Positions 37,912-47,009 of a stretch of 64,000 nt of DNA are shown in pieces; positions within the stretch are counted from its first letter, which is position 1; every line of letters starts with the position of its first letter. This stretch comes from Flavipsychrobacter sp. GTDB taxonomy: Bacteria > Bacteroidota > Bacteroidia > Chitinophagales > Chitinophagaceae. Location: the NCBI GenBank assembly GCA_016787265.1, contig JAEUVF010000006.1:124001-188000 (forward strand), read 5' to 3'. Under the pieces are notes generated by a model. It made no database searches and was not told the origin of the DNA. It saw only the letters and a list, made by a program, of their open reading frames with translations. The position numbers and the translations under genes are program-made.

Positions 37912-39189
37912 CTAAATCACAAATCCATTTGGTATCACTGCTCCTTTCTTTACTACTACAATTCCATCTTTCACGGTATATAAGGCATGATCACAATTTT
38001 CGAGGTGGGGGCCGCCATTGATGCGGACGTCGTCTCCAATACGTACGTTCTTATCAACGATAGCATTTTTGATATAGCAACGGTCACCAATGCCGAGGAT
38101 GGGCTGGCCATTCTGCCGTGCCAGGTTCATATCCGGAATGGTTTCGAAATAATCATTTCCCATCAGGTAACTGTTTACCACTGTAGATCCATTTCCAATG
38201 CGGGAACGAATTCCAACTACCGTATTTTCCACCCGGGAAGCATTTATGATCGAACCTTCTGCGATCACGGTTTTTTCCAGCGTGGAGCCACTGATTTTTG
38301 CTGGCGGCAGCATGCGCGCGCGGGTATAAATCGCGTTTTTATTGTCAAAGAGATTAAATTCAGGGATGTCCTTGGTTAGGCTTATATTGGCTTCAAAGAA
38401 GGAATAGATATTCCCGATATCGGTCCAGTATCCATCGTATTGGTAAGAACAAACTTTGTATTTGTGGATGGATTCCGGAATGATTTCCTTTCCAAAATCA
38501 GTAGCATCTTTTTTCTCATTCTCCAGCAGATCGAACAGCAACTTGCGGTTGAAAATATAGATCCCCATAGATGCCAGGTAATTTCGACCCTGTTGGCGCA
38601 TCTCATCACCGGTATCGCTGATCCATTCAGACAGGACATCCTTCTTGGGCTTTTCCACAAAAGAAGTAATAAATCCGTCTGCCGCTTTCAGGATACCGAA
38701 TTCAGGTGCTTCTCTTTCTGCAACCGGTATGGTGGCGATAGAGATATCCGCCCCGCATTTTTTATGATTCTCCAGCATTTCACTGAAGTCCATCTGGTAC
38801 AACTGATCGCCTGAAAGAATCAGTACATATTCGCTTTCAAAAGGTGTGATATGACGCAGGCTCTGACGAACGGCATCTGCGGTTCCCTGGAACCAGGTGG
38901 GGTTATCCGGGGTTTGTTCCGCTGCCAGAATATCCACAAATGCAGCACTGAACGCGCTGAAGTGATAGGTATTCTTGATATGTCTGTTCAGGGAGGCCGA
39001 ATTGAACTGGGTTAGTACAAACATCCGGTTAATATTGGAGTTCATACAGTTGGAAATGGGAATATCAACGAGGCGATATTTCCCTGCGATAGGAACGGCG
39101 GGTTTACTTCTGCTGGCGGTCAGTGGATAGAGACGGGTACCTGCTCCACCCCCGAGAATAACGGCAAGTATTTCTTTGCTGATTGACAT
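37912..39189 (-). CDS. glgC: glucose-1-phosphate adenylyltransferase
   Basis: This 425-residue enzyme makes ADP-glucose for glycogen synthesis. The N-terminal nucleotidyltransferase domain has LGGGAGTRLYPLTASRSKPA and PISNCMNSNINRMF. It also has the substrate motifs GTADAVRQS and SFVEKPKKD. A left-handed beta-helix domain follows (about 290-425, ending AVIPNGFVI). The length matches bacterial GlgC. It begins 44 bases after the glgA stop, so the two form an operon, as is usual. No glgB follows directly; that gene lies near 29000. Confidence 0.97.
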   Translation of the reverse strand: MSISKEILAVILGGGAGTRLYPLTASRSKPAVPIAGKYRLVDIPISNCMNSNINRMFVLTQFNSASLNRHIKNTYHFSAFSAAFVDILAAEQTPDNPTWFQGTADAVRQSLRHITPFESEYVLILSGDQLYQMDFSEMLENHKKCGADISIATIPVAEREAPEFGILKAADGFITSFVEKPKKDVLSEWISDTGDEMRQQGRNYLASMGIYIFNRKLLFDLLENEKKDATDFGKEIIPESIHKYKVCSYQYDGYWTDIGNIYSFFEANISLTKDIPEFNLFDNKNAIYTRARMLPPAKISGSTLEKTVIAEGSIINASRVENTVVGIRSRIGNGSTVVNSYLMGNDYFETIPDMNLARQNGQPILGIGDRCYIKNAIVDKNVRIGDDVRINGGPHLENCDHALYTVKDGIVVVKKGAVIPNGFVI

Positions 39190-39233
39190 ATCGTAAAATT
39201 TGGATTAGATTGGTTTATGGTATTGTGGGCCTA

Positions 39234-40652
39234 TTAAGGTAGTAAAGATTTGTATAAATCGATGTATTGTTTCGCGCTAACATCCCAGCCGAAATCTAGT
39301 TCCATCAATTTGCGCCGGATGCCATCAAAGCGAAGCTGGTCTTCGTATAATTCAACCGCCCGATATACGCCATGTGTGATATCACCCACACTTGCATTGT
39401 TGAAGGAAATGCCATAACCGCCAGGCTCTCCGATATCAATGACCGTATCACGAAGACCGCCGGTTCGGCGCACCACTGGAACCGTACCATAACGCATGGC
39501 ATATAACTGGTTGAGTCCGCAGGGTTCTACCCTACTGGGCATCAACAGGAAATCTGCCCCGGCATACATGCGATGACTCAGTTGCTCATTGTAACCAATT
39601 TTTGAATTATAGAACCCCATCCAATAGGAACGCATATTCTCCAATTCCTGTTCAACAGGAGTTTCCCCACTGCCCAGAACCAGGAAGTTCATACGCTGAT
39701 CGATATAATAAAGTGAATCGCCAATGGCGCGGGGTAAGAGATCCGCAGCTTTTTCCCCTACCAGCCGGCCTATAAATACAAACAGGGGTTTTTCGGGATT
39801 GAGATTAAATTCTGCACATAAAGCTTCCTTATTTGCCCGCTTGCCGGCTGCCAGCGATTCAATGGAATAATGGTCAGCCAGATAACTGTCGGTTTCAGGA
39901 TTCCATACATCGCTGTCTATGCCATTAATAATGCCAACACATTTGCCTTTTTCGTATTCAAACAATGCTTCCAGGCCATTGCTGTCCTGCCGCATTTCAT
40001 AAAGATAACTCCAGCTTACTGTGGTAACTTTCCAGGCGCTACGGATTCCTGCAGCAAGCGGATTGATCATATTATTCCAGTCCAGTATACCCCATCTCCA
40101 GCCATCCCAATGCGGTATATAATCCGATTTGCTCCAGTCAATCCAGCCCTGGTATTGGGCATTATGAATGGTCAGTACGGTTGGAATATCTTGAAGATGT
40201 GAATACTGGTAGCAGTATTTCACCATGAAAGGTATAAGGGCTGTATGATGATCATGAACATGCAGGATATCCGGACGATGTTTCCAGGAACTCAACCAGT
40301 CGACAACGGCGATCTGGAAAGATGTGAAACGTTCGGTATCATCTGCATAACCGTAAATTTTTTCACGATCGAGCAGCCCATTGATATCTACCAGGTATAA
40401 ATCAAATCCAAGTTTATTGGTTGTTTCTTTTATAATAGTGTAATCGAACCAGGTATTTCCCAGATACGCACTTGATTTATGCACGACCTCCCATTTGTTT
40501 TCGTACAGAAACTTGGTCCGGTACATGGGCATCACAACTTTATTAATATGACCGGCTTCTGTCAGGTATTTTGGTAATGCGCCTACCACATCACCTAATC
40601 CACCTGCCTTTGCTACCGGATAACATTCGGCTGAAACATGAAGAATTTCCAT
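39234..40652 (-). CDS. glgA: glycogen/starch synthase (GT5)
   Basis: This 472-residue enzyme extends alpha-1,4-glucan from ADP-glucose. The hallmark near the N-terminus is VAKAGGLGDVVGALPKYL. HVHDHHTALIPF, VFIGRLVGEKAADL and the nucleotide-sugar region MPSRVEPCGLNQLYAMRYG with TGGLRDTV are also present. It heads the minus-strand run glgA-glgC-MFS-GH13. Its upstream region (40653-40793) is shared with a divergent sugar permease and contains several inverted repeats, so storage and sugar uptake may share control. Confidence 0.97.
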   Translation of the reverse strand: MEILHVSAECYPVAKAGGLGDVVGALPKYLTEAGHINKVVMPMYRTKFLYENKWEVVHKSSAYLGNTWFDYTIIKETTNKLGFDLYLVDINGLLDREKIYGYADDTERFTSFQIAVVDWLSSWKHRPDILHVHDHHTALIPFMVKYCYQYSHLQDIPTVLTIHNAQYQGWIDWSKSDYIPHWDGWRWGILDWNNMINPLAAGIRSAWKVTTVSWSYLYEMRQDSNGLEALFEYEKGKCVGIINGIDSDVWNPETDSYLADHYSIESLAAGKRANKEALCAEFNLNPEKPLFVFIGRLVGEKAADLLPRAIGDSLYYIDQRMNFLVLGSGETPVEQELENMRSYWMGFYNSKIGYNEQLSHRMYAGADFLLMPSRVEPCGLNQLYAMRYGTVPVVRRTGGLRDTVIDIGEPGGYGISFNNASVGDITHGVYRAVELYEDQLRFDGIRRKLMELDFGWDVSAKQYIDLYKSLLP

Positions 40653-40711
40653 AGAAATAATTACGATTGAATATAATAAGAAAATGAATTGGGGGGACGA
40701 TCCATTGAAAA

Positions 40712-40789
40712 AATTTCAGGCAAATGAAATTCTTCCTATTTTCACTGATTCAGTGCAAGTTCTAATTGCCAAATCAAAAATCTTGATTT
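40712..40789. promoter_or_regulatory. three inverted repeats in the glgA / sugar permease divergent region
   Basis: Within 78 bases there are AATTTCA-6-TGAAATT (40712-40731), CACTG-3-CAGTG (40743-40755) and AAATCAA-5-TTGATTT (40771-40789). The last ends five bases before the permease start. These are perfect short dyads of operator-like form. No regulator gene is adjacent, so the assignment is tentative. Confidence 0.4.
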
Positions 40790-40793
40790 AATC

Positions 40794-42398
40794 ATGTCGC
40801 AAACCAACCAACCAACCAATACAGGTGCATTAGCAACGCTTGTAATGGTCTTCTTTTTCTGGGGCTTTATTGCCGCTTCCAACAGTATTCTGATTCCTTT
40901 TTGTAAAACGCATTTTGATTTGAACCAGTTTCAGAGCCAGCTGATCGGCTCAGCGTTTTATGGAGCCTATTTTATTGGCAGTCTGATTTTATTCATTGTT
41001 TCCAACAGTTTGGGATATGATATATTAAATAAGATCGGCTATAAAAAAGGCATTATTTACGGATTATGGATATCCGTGCTGGGTGCTTTACTGATCATTC
41101 CTTCCGCCAATGCCAACTCCTTCCCTGCGTTGCTGGGTTCCCTGTTTGTTGTGGCTTTGGGTTTTTCACTTCAGCAAACGGCTGCCCAGCCTTTCGCTAT
41201 TGTATTGGGAGATCCCTCTACCGGTACCCAGCGTCTGAACCTCGGCGGAGGTGTAAACTCCCTCGGAACCACGCTCGGACCAATCATTGTTAGTTTTTTC
41301 CTCTTCGGGTCGGTTTCCGATGTTGGTAAAGAAGTGACCATCACTAATATTAATACCCTTTATATTATTGTTGCTGCTGTGTTTGCTGCTGTAGCGCTCT
41401 TTTTCTCCTTTTCCAAAAACCTGCCGGATGGTAAAAACGACGAACGTTTTGAAAAGGCCAATAAAGCGGCAGGTGCACTATTAATTATGACGGGAGTTAT
41501 ACTGGCCATCATCCTGGTGGGACAGTTTACCGATACCAGCAAACTGGTGCTGTTAATGCTCACCCTCATCACAGTTGTAGCCATTCTTTTTTACTCCAAT
41601 GCATCGGCGGTTAAGAGTCCGGAAGGCTGGGGCGCCATGCGTTACCAGCAACTTATTTACGGTATGCTGGGCATCTTCGTTTACGTAGGTGTGGAAGTAA
41701 CCATTGATAACAACTTCGGCGCATTGCTTAAAACCCCAGGCTATTTCAATGAAATGGGCCTTGACGAAAGCGAAATCTCCCATTTTATTTCCCTGTATTG
41801 GGGAAGTCTGATGATCGGGCGCTGGACAGGCGCCATTGGTGTATTCAATCTATCAGCGATGGGTAAACGCATTGCTACGATCGTAGTTCCATTTATTGCT
41901 TTTGCAGTTGTACTTTTTGCCAATCACCTGAAAGGAAATAATATCAGCGACCTCTATGGTTATTCCATAGTGGTGGTGATCATGATTATTGCCTTCTTCT
42001 ATGGTCAGGAAAAGCCGGTTAAAACGCTGTTGACTGTTTCGGTATTAGCAACTCTGTTTATGCTGATTGGGGTGTTTACCAAAGGAATAATTTCCGTATA
42101 TGCCCTGATGGCCGGAGGTTTGTGTTGTTCGGTTATGTGGCCTTCCATCTTTTCGCTGGGGGTTGCCGGTTTGGGCAAATATACCAGTCAGGGTTCCGCT
42201 TTCCTGATTATGATGATTCTGGGTGGAGCCGTTATTCCGCCATTACAGGGGGTACTCGGAGATATTAAGGATATGCATTTTTCTTATTTGTTGGCAGCTG
42301 CCTGTTTTGCATTCCTTGCTTATCTTGCGATCAAACTTAAAAACGTATTAACCTCACAAGGGCTGGATTTCGACAGCCAGATTGGTGGTGGACATTAA
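40794..42398 (+). CDS. FHS-family sugar permease (FucP/GluP-like MFS)
   Basis: This 534-residue membrane protein matches the fucose/glucose-galactose proton symporter branch. It opens with LVMVFFFWGFIAASNSILIP, followed by IGSAFYGAYFIGS, GFSLQQTAAQPFAI and LGGGVNSLGTTLGP, all hallmarks of the family. It is about 100 residues longer than FucP (438 in E. coli), because of extra segments in the central region, which spans roughly 190-300. The ROK kinase gene begins 13 bases after its stop, suggesting uptake then phosphorylation of glucose or a related hexose. It is divergent from glgA. Confidence 0.92.
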   Translation: MSQTNQPTNTGALATLVMVFFFWGFIAASNSILIPFCKTHFDLNQFQSQLIGSAFYGAYFIGSLILFIVSNSLGYDILNKIGYKKGIIYGLWISVLGALLIIPSANANSFPALLGSLFVVALGFSLQQTAAQPFAIVLGDPSTGTQRLNLGGGVNSLGTTLGPIIVSFFLFGSVSDVGKEVTITNINTLYIIVAAVFAAVALFFSFSKNLPDGKNDERFEKANKAAGALLIMTGVILAIILVGQFTDTSKLVLLMLTLITVVAILFYSNASAVKSPEGWGAMRYQQLIYGMLGIFVYVGVEVTIDNNFGALLKTPGYFNEMGLDESEISHFISLYWGSLMIGRWTGAIGVFNLSAMGKRIATIVVPFIAFAVVLFANHLKGNNISDLYGYSIVVVIMIIAFFYGQEKPVKTLLTVSVLATLFMLIGVFTKGIISVYALMAGGLCCSVMWPSIFSLGVAGLGKYTSQGSAFLIMMILGGAVIPPLQGVLGDIKDMHFSYLLAAACFAFLAYLAIKLKNVLTSQGLDFDSQIGGGH

Positions 42399-42410
42399 TT
42401 GCAAGCGAAC

Positions 42411-43406
42411 ATGAGCATGACTAAAATTCCTTTAGAATACGCCATAGGTGTGGATATTGGCGGCACCAATACCAAGTGTGGTATTGTAAATCGTCGTGGT
42501 GAAGTACTGCAGTATGAACAATTATCAACACCGGAATATGAAAACCCGGAAGCCTTTGTAGATGCACTTTGTGTGCGGTTGAACCTCATGATTGAAAAAG
42601 TCGGAGGTATTGAACTGATCAAAGGTATTGGTGTAGGCGCCCCCAATGGTAATTATTATACCGGAACCATTGAATATGCCCCCAATCTGCGTTGGGTGGG
42701 AGTCGTTCCGCTGGCTGATATGATAAGCCAGCGAATGGGATTAGCGACCGCCCTGACCAACGACGCGAATGCGGCTGCAGTTGGTGAAATGCAATATGGA
42801 GCTGCAAAAGGCATGCGTGATTTCATCACTATTACACTGGGTACGGGGGTGGGTAGTGGCATCGTAGCAAACGGACAGCTTATTTACGGTCATGATGGTT
42901 TTGCCGGAGAATTGGGACATACAATTATTCGTCCGGGTGGCCGTCCACACTGGTCCACGAAATTGAAAGGTTCCCTGGAAGCCTATGCCTCTGCAACCGG
43001 AGTTGTATTAACTGCCAGGGAAATGCTGTTAAATGAGCCGGAGAAACCCAGTATGCTGCGCAAATACAACCTGGAAGAGCTTACCAGTAAGCAAATCTTC
43101 GACTGTGCTATGCAGGGAGACGAAATTTCCCAGGCAGTGTACCGGTTTACTGGACAGATCCTGGGTGAATCACTGGCCAATTTTGTGATGTTTTCTTCCC
43201 CGGAAGCGATCATCCTGTTTGGCGGACTCATTAAAGCCGGTTCTTTGATATTTGATCCAACGATTGAACACATGGAGCGTAATCTCCTGCCCATCTTCAA
43301 AAACAAAGTAAAGGTGATCAAGAGTGACTTACACGAAGCCGATGCTGCTATTCTGGGTGCAAGTGCGTTGGTGTGGGAGATGAAGCAGAGTAGTTCGTCG
43401 CTGTGA
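42411..43406 (+). CDS. ROK family sugar kinase without zinc-site cysteines
   Basis: This 331-residue protein of the ROK family has the phosphate motif GVDIGGTNTKCGIV, NDANAAAVGE and TLGTGVGSGIV, and His170 in GELGH. The usual zinc-binding CxCGxxGC segment that follows is replaced by HWSTKLKGS (residues 180-188), with no cysteines, although the flanking GR and LEAYASATG are kept. It is probably a hexokinase or glucokinase working with the permease just upstream. The changed zinc site leaves activity and specificity open. The ATG at 42411 is used; a second ATG lies two codons later. A strong terminator follows at 43458. Confidence 0.88.
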   Translation: MSMTKIPLEYAIGVDIGGTNTKCGIVNRRGEVLQYEQLSTPEYENPEAFVDALCVRLNLMIEKVGGIELIKGIGVGAPNGNYYTGTIEYAPNLRWVGVVPLADMISQRMGLATALTNDANAAAVGEMQYGAAKGMRDFITITLGTGVGSGIVANGQLIYGHDGFAGELGHTIIRPGGRPHWSTKLKGSLEAYASATGVVLTAREMLLNEPEKPSMLRKYNLEELTSKQIFDCAMQGDEISQAVYRFTGQILGESLANFVMFSSPEAIILFGGLIKAGSLIFDPTIEHMERNLLPIFKNKVKVIKSDLHEADAAILGASALVWEMKQSSSSL

Positions 43407-43457
43407 GGAAGTGAAAGGTGAAAAGGAGCTGAGATTTACGCTTTCGATTCAAATAGA
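43407..43457. repeat. GTGAAAGGTGAAAA word after the ROK kinase gene
   Basis: A single copy of GAAGTGAAAGGTGAAAAGG lies directly after the kinase stop. It is the same word that forms the larger array near 37800. Nothing else is recognisable before the terminator. Confidence 0.6.
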
Positions 43458-43492
43458 TTCCCGGTCAAATTTAATTTGACCGGGATTTTTTA
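43458..43492 (+). terminator. rho-independent terminator of the permease/ROK operon
   Basis: CCCGGTCAAAT (43460-43470) and ATTTGACCGGG (43474-43484) form a perfect 11-base-pair stem with a TTA loop, followed by A and TTTTTT. Confidence 0.9.
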
Positions 43493-43660
43493 TTAATAAG
43501 CTTCAAATACCCCCCATTCTTTGCAGGTTTTTTATTGTCAGTTACAGGTATCAACTGCCAAGTATAGTATTGCCTGTCAGTGACGGTAATAGTTGTATCA
43601 TTTTGTGTAGGGTATAATTACAATTGTTCCTGGTGTTTGAACCTGATAAGGCTGCAAAGG
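43471..43660 (-). pseudogene. possible degraded coding remnant
   Basis: On the minus strand a 48-codon open frame without an ATG (43617 down to 43471) reads like protein, including DTTITVTDRQYYTWQLIP. A neighbouring frame just upstream gives YQVQTPGTIVIIPYT, as if one frame shift separated two parts of a beta-rich protein end. There is no start codon and the 3' end runs into the terminator stem. This could be a decayed gene end or chance. The rest of the 280-base gap between the kinase and the NAGPA gene holds nothing else I recognise. Confidence 0.25.
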
Positions 43661-43672
43661 TCTGAATTCTTC

Positions 43673-43708
43673 TCACGTTTCACCTTTCATCTTTCACTTT
43701 TCACCTTC
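43673..43708. repeat. TTTCACCTTTCA array at the end of the NAGPA gene
   Basis: Pyrimidine-rich TTTCACCTTTCATCTTTCAC and following TTTTCACC are the complement of the GTGAAAGGTGAAAA word. The array overlaps the 3' end of the NAGPA-domain gene and encodes its final residues, KVKSER, and stop. Confidence 0.7.
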
Positions 43709-44733
43709 CATATCATCGCTGCCGGCACAGCCCGTTGTCCTTCCTTATCTGAAGGCCGGATGGTTTCTCTTCCATTAATCAGCATGCAGGAACTGCCGCC
43801 GCCATCCAGGTTCAGAGCTTCAATGCAACCAAGCTGAACAAGTAGCTCAGCAGTTTCGGTAAGGGTGGCTCCTGCTGCAATACCGGGATTTCTTCCCTCG
43901 ATGACCAGCACAATTAATTTACCTTCTTTCGTATATCCAATAGCAGTCCGCGGATGAGCATCATGGATAGCTTTACCTGCGAATTTTCGTTCTTCATTGT
44001 TAGTTATGGTTATTGTACTGTTTTGAACCAACACGGGTCCTCCTCCAACTACCGTTTGCATTTTCCACTTATGAAGTATGGATTTATTTGAGACGAAACA
44101 AGTTAATGTGGTTTGAACTGTCCTTGCAGTTTTCAGGTTAATTGTATTATTTGAATCTATTCTTAGTCTGGGCGGCAATTGCGTCGCATATGGTTTTCGT
44201 TTATTCGTAGCCGTGAAAGTCCATGCTACATCCATTTCTCCTTTATTACTGATACCAAGCGCGCTTACAAAAGGATGATAATACAAGCCACTGTCGGCTC
44301 CTCTGCCTGCTAAGGTATGCTGGTTATAGGCCAGCAACCTTCCCCTGTTTACAATGATGTTCAGGTTCAGATTGTCTTTGAAGGAAAAGAAACTGGTATT
44401 CACCACCAGCACCGGATGATCGTTTTTGTCATAAAATCCGGCAGGAGTGAGTCGCCTGTTTTGGGTGGTATCGTGCTCCATTTGCAGCGAACCGGAACGC
44501 GGATCAGCAGTCACATAAAAAGCACGGAAGGGTTTGTTCTGATACATCCCTTCAAAGGAATAGACTTCCATTCCAGAGGGTAATGGACCAAAATCAGAAG
44601 AGCTGTTTTGCCAGTTGATCGGGATGTTGTTTTTGGAATCTACATCATTGGTAATACTAGTTACATCCTGGGCAACGACAGCGAAAGGGAAAAATAAAAG
44701 GCCGGTTAAGGCCTTTATTAATGAGTTTCTCAT
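43687..44733 (-). CDS. exported phosphodiester glycosidase (NAGPA-domain) protein
   Basis: This 348-residue protein has a signal peptide ending FAVVAQ. The C-terminal two thirds match the NAGPA/DUF2233 family: VLVVNTSFFSF, VGGGPVLVQ, HPRTAIGYTKEGKLIVLVIE, LVQLGCIEALNLDGGGSSCM. The human member removes GlcNAc from a phosphodiester; bacterial members are implicated in cleaving sugar-phosphate diesters or exopolysaccharide. The substrate here is unknown. It lies 52 bases after lipA on the same strand but is functionally unrelated. The last six residues come from a dispersed GTGAAA repeat, so the original C-terminus may have been replaced. Confidence 0.87.
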   Translation of the reverse strand: MRNSLIKALTGLLFFPFAVVAQDVTSITNDVDSKNNIPINWQNSSSDFGPLPSGMEVYSFEGMYQNKPFRAFYVTADPRSGSLQMEHDTTQNRRLTPAGFYDKNDHPVLVVNTSFFSFKDNLNLNIIVNRGRLLAYNQHTLAGRGADSGLYYHPFVSALGISNKGEMDVAWTFTATNKRKPYATQLPPRLRIDSNNTINLKTARTVQTTLTCFVSNKSILHKWKMQTVVGGGPVLVQNSTITITNNEERKFAGKAIHDAHPRTAIGYTKEGKLIVLVIEGRNPGIAAGATLTETAELLVQLGCIEALNLDGGGSSCMLINGRETIRPSDKEGQRAVPAAMIWKVKSER

Positions 44734-44785
44734 CTTATAAATTAGAAAGTGGTTTCTAGTGTAAGTTCATCGATGCTGAAAATAC

Positions 44786-45733
44786 TTAAGATGCATTATA
44801 AATTTCCATGCCAGCTTTTTCTTCCATCCACTTTTGCTTTCCGTAACCGGGAATAACATGACGCTCGGAATGATAAGAGGAACGAACAAGCGGACCACTT
44901 TCCACATAATCTAACCCTAAGGTATAACCGATTTCACGGTACTCGGCGAATTCATCCGGATGAACAAAGCGATCAACCGGTAAATGCTTTTTTGTAGGCT
45001 GCAGATATTGCCCAATAGTTACCACATCTACCCCATTATCTCGTAAATCAGTCAGTGTTTGAATTACTTCTTCTTTGGTCTCCCCCAATCCCAGCATGAT
45101 TCCGCTTTTCACGCGCATACCGCCTTCTTTGAGCGTTCTCAGCACTTCCATGCTTCTCCAGTATTTTGCCTGGATACGAACGCGTTTGGTGAGCCGCTCT
45201 ACAGTTTCAATATTATGCGAAACCACTTCCGGTGCAGCATCAATTACCTGCTGGATCTGGTCCTTTATTCCTTTAAAATCGGGGATTAGGGTTTCCAGGG
45301 TGGTTTCCGGGTTCAATTGCTTTACTGCTCTGATGGTATTGTGCCAGATCGTGGAGCCACCGTCCTTTAATTCATCACGGTCCACAGAAGTAATTACTGC
45401 ATGTTTCACTTTCATCAGGTGGATGGCTTCAGCTACCCGCTGCGGTTCATCCCAGTCAACCGGATCAGGCCGACCGGTGGCCACTGCACAAAAACCACAA
45501 CTGCGGGTACAGGTATTGCCGAGTATCATAAAAGTGGCAGTGCCTTCGCCCCAGCACTCTCCCATATTTGGACAGTTACCACTTTCACATATAGTATGAA
45601 GTTTATGTGTATCTACAAGAGAACGAACATGTTTATAACTTTCCCCGGTGGGAAGTTTAACTCTAAGCCAGTTTGGCTTCTTTATAGCAGACTCAGATTT
45701 CGAAACAGCTGCAACTACGGGTAATTCCTGCAT
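44786..45733 (-). CDS. lipA: lipoyl synthase
   Basis: This 315-residue radical-SAM enzyme inserts sulfur into octanoyl groups to make lipoate. It has the auxiliary-cluster cysteines in [12 protein letters not shown], the radical-SAM motif TRSCGFCAV, and [17 protein letters not shown] with the C-terminal [10 protein letters not shown]. The length and motifs are standard. It begins 17 bases after the preceding exported-protein gene. No lipB is nearby. Confidence 0.97.
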   Translation of the reverse strand: MQELPVVAAVSKSESAIKKPNWLRVKLPTGESYKHVRSLVDTHKLHTICESGNCPNMGECWGEGTATFMILGNTCTRSCGFCAVATGRPDPVDWDEPQRVAEAIHLMKVKHAVITSVDRDELKDGGSTIWHNTIRAVKQLNPETTLETLIPDFKGIKDQIQQVIDAAPEVVSHNIETVERLTKRVRIQAKYWRSMEVLRTLKEGGMRVKSGIMLGLGETKEEVIQTLTDLRDNGVDVVTIGQYLQPTKKHLPVDRFVHPDEFAEYREIGYTLGLDYVESGPLVRSSYHSERHVIPGYGKQKWMEEKAGMEIYNAS

Positions 45734-45750
45734 AATGGAACAAAATTACA

Positions 45751-46560
45751 TTACTTACGCTTACCAAAGAGTACGCTTACGTAAGCATTAAAAAACAGGT
45801 TCTTCTCCTTATTGTTCACCATCTGTAGTACTGACTGGCTGTAATATTCAATATTAACACCCGCTTCAATAGCAGAAACCAATTCATTAAAGCGACCATA
45901 ATCAAATCTGAGAGCTGCTTTTGCATGGGCACCGGGATTCAATTTAACTTCCCCCCAGCCTACTGTAAATCCGGAAGCACCCAGGTATGCATACTGCCTG
46001 AAATCTTCGATTTCAGTAAATCGCTTGCGGCTTCTTTCTTCCGTTGTACGATCCACTACATCCACATAATATGGTTTTTCCAGGCCGAAACTGATTCCAC
46101 CCGCCCATATACCGGTAACAGATACGCCGTTTTTATTGTTTTTTCCGCCAATCAGGTATTGCTGTCCATAAGCTCCTTTTATTTGATAGAAATTATTGGC
46201 TTTTCCAAAAACATATTGATTTACATTTCCGGTGAACAGGTCAATACTTCCTGCATCTTTATCCTCCTTTGGATGTTTCTTTTCATTGAATTCAATCTGA
46301 ATTAACCGTGTTTTACGGGGTGTGATAAACTTTCCCTTTTCGAAAAAAAGCCCCCAGCCATCACTGTTAAGTCGTAATCCAAATACATTGTGTTTATTGA
46401 AAATCAATTGTCCTTCTTCTTCCATCTTCAACAGGGCATTGATTTTTTCTCTTTTTTCAGCTTTCTTATCCTTCCTGGAGGACGCGGGATTGGATTGGGC
46501 CCATACCATGGTTGTCATCACAATTCCTATCGGCAATAACAAGATTTTTTTCACGGTCAT
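45751..46560 (-). CDS. exported protein of unknown function
   Basis: This 269-residue protein has a signal peptide ending MVWAQ and a highly charged Lys/Arg/Glu stretch (about 25-50). The rest is Gly- and aromatic-rich with alternating strands, ending VLFGKRK, which suggests a small outer-membrane beta-barrel or a periplasmic beta protein. I do not recognise a named family, though the general pattern is common in Bacteroidota. It is the first gene of a minus-strand run with lipA 17 bases downstream, and is divergent from the OsmC gene. Confidence 0.75.
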   Translation of the reverse strand: MTVKKILLLPIGIVMTTMVWAQSNPASSRKDKKAEKREKINALLKMEEEGQLIFNKHNVFGLRLNSDGWGLFFEKGKFITPRKTRLIQIEFNEKKHPKEDKDAGSIDLFTGNVNQYVFGKANNFYQIKGAYGQQYLIGGKNNKNGVSVTGIWAGGISFGLEKPYYVDVVDRTTEERSRKRFTEIEDFRQYAYLGASGFTVGWGEVKLNPGAHAKAALRFDYGRFNELVSAIEAGVNIEYYSQSVLQMVNNKEKNLFFNAYVSVLFGKRK

Positions 46561-46604
46561 TTTTTTAGGTACCTGCTAGCGTAAATTTATGCAAAAATAA
46601 CAGC

Positions 46605-47009
46605 ATGACAGCATCCGTTGTTTACGAAGGACATTTACGTTGTAAGGCAACCCACCTGCAAAGTGGCACCATGATCGAAACTGACGCACCTACTGATAAC
46701 AAAGGGAAAGGTGAACGTTTTTCACCTACTGATATGGTTTGTGTAGCGCTTGGAACCTGCGCCATTACTACAATGGGCATCAAAGCGCAGGATATGGGTA
46801 TTGAACTGGCTGGCACTACCATCGACATTCAAAAACATATGGTCAGTGACCCCAGGAGAATTGGAAAAATTGACGTTATTCTGCGTTTCCCGCAAACGTT
46901 AAACCTTAGTGAAAAAGATCGTATCATCCTGGAAAGGGTTGGAAATAACTGCCCGGTTTTCAAAAGCCTGTCTTCCGATGTGAACATGAACCTGGTTTAC
47001 GAATGGTGA
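46605..47009 (+). CDS. OsmC family protein
   Basis: This 134-residue protein has the OsmC/Ohr fold pattern: an N-terminal beta sheet, GERFSPTDMVCVALGTCAIT with the first conserved cysteine region, and NNCPVFKSLS with the second reactive-type cysteine. Family members reduce organic hydroperoxides or serve related thiol functions. Substrate and subtype cannot be decided. TAAATTTA, one base off the -7 consensus, lies 15 bases upstream of the ATG. The 3' end overlaps the convergent DUF2851 gene by 13 bases. Confidence 0.88.
   Translation: MTASVVYEGHLRCKATHLQSGTMIETDAPTDNKGKGERFSPTDMVCVALGTCAITTMGIKAQDMGIELAGTTIDIQKHMVSDPRRIGKIDVILRFPQTLNLSEKDRIILERVGNNCPVFKSLSSDVNMNLVYEW

Noticed and set aside
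45470..45485. CCGACCGGTGGCCA in lipA resembling the GC-rich palindrome
   Set aside because: Only half of the unit matches, it lacks the inverted arm, and it is within a conserved coding region.
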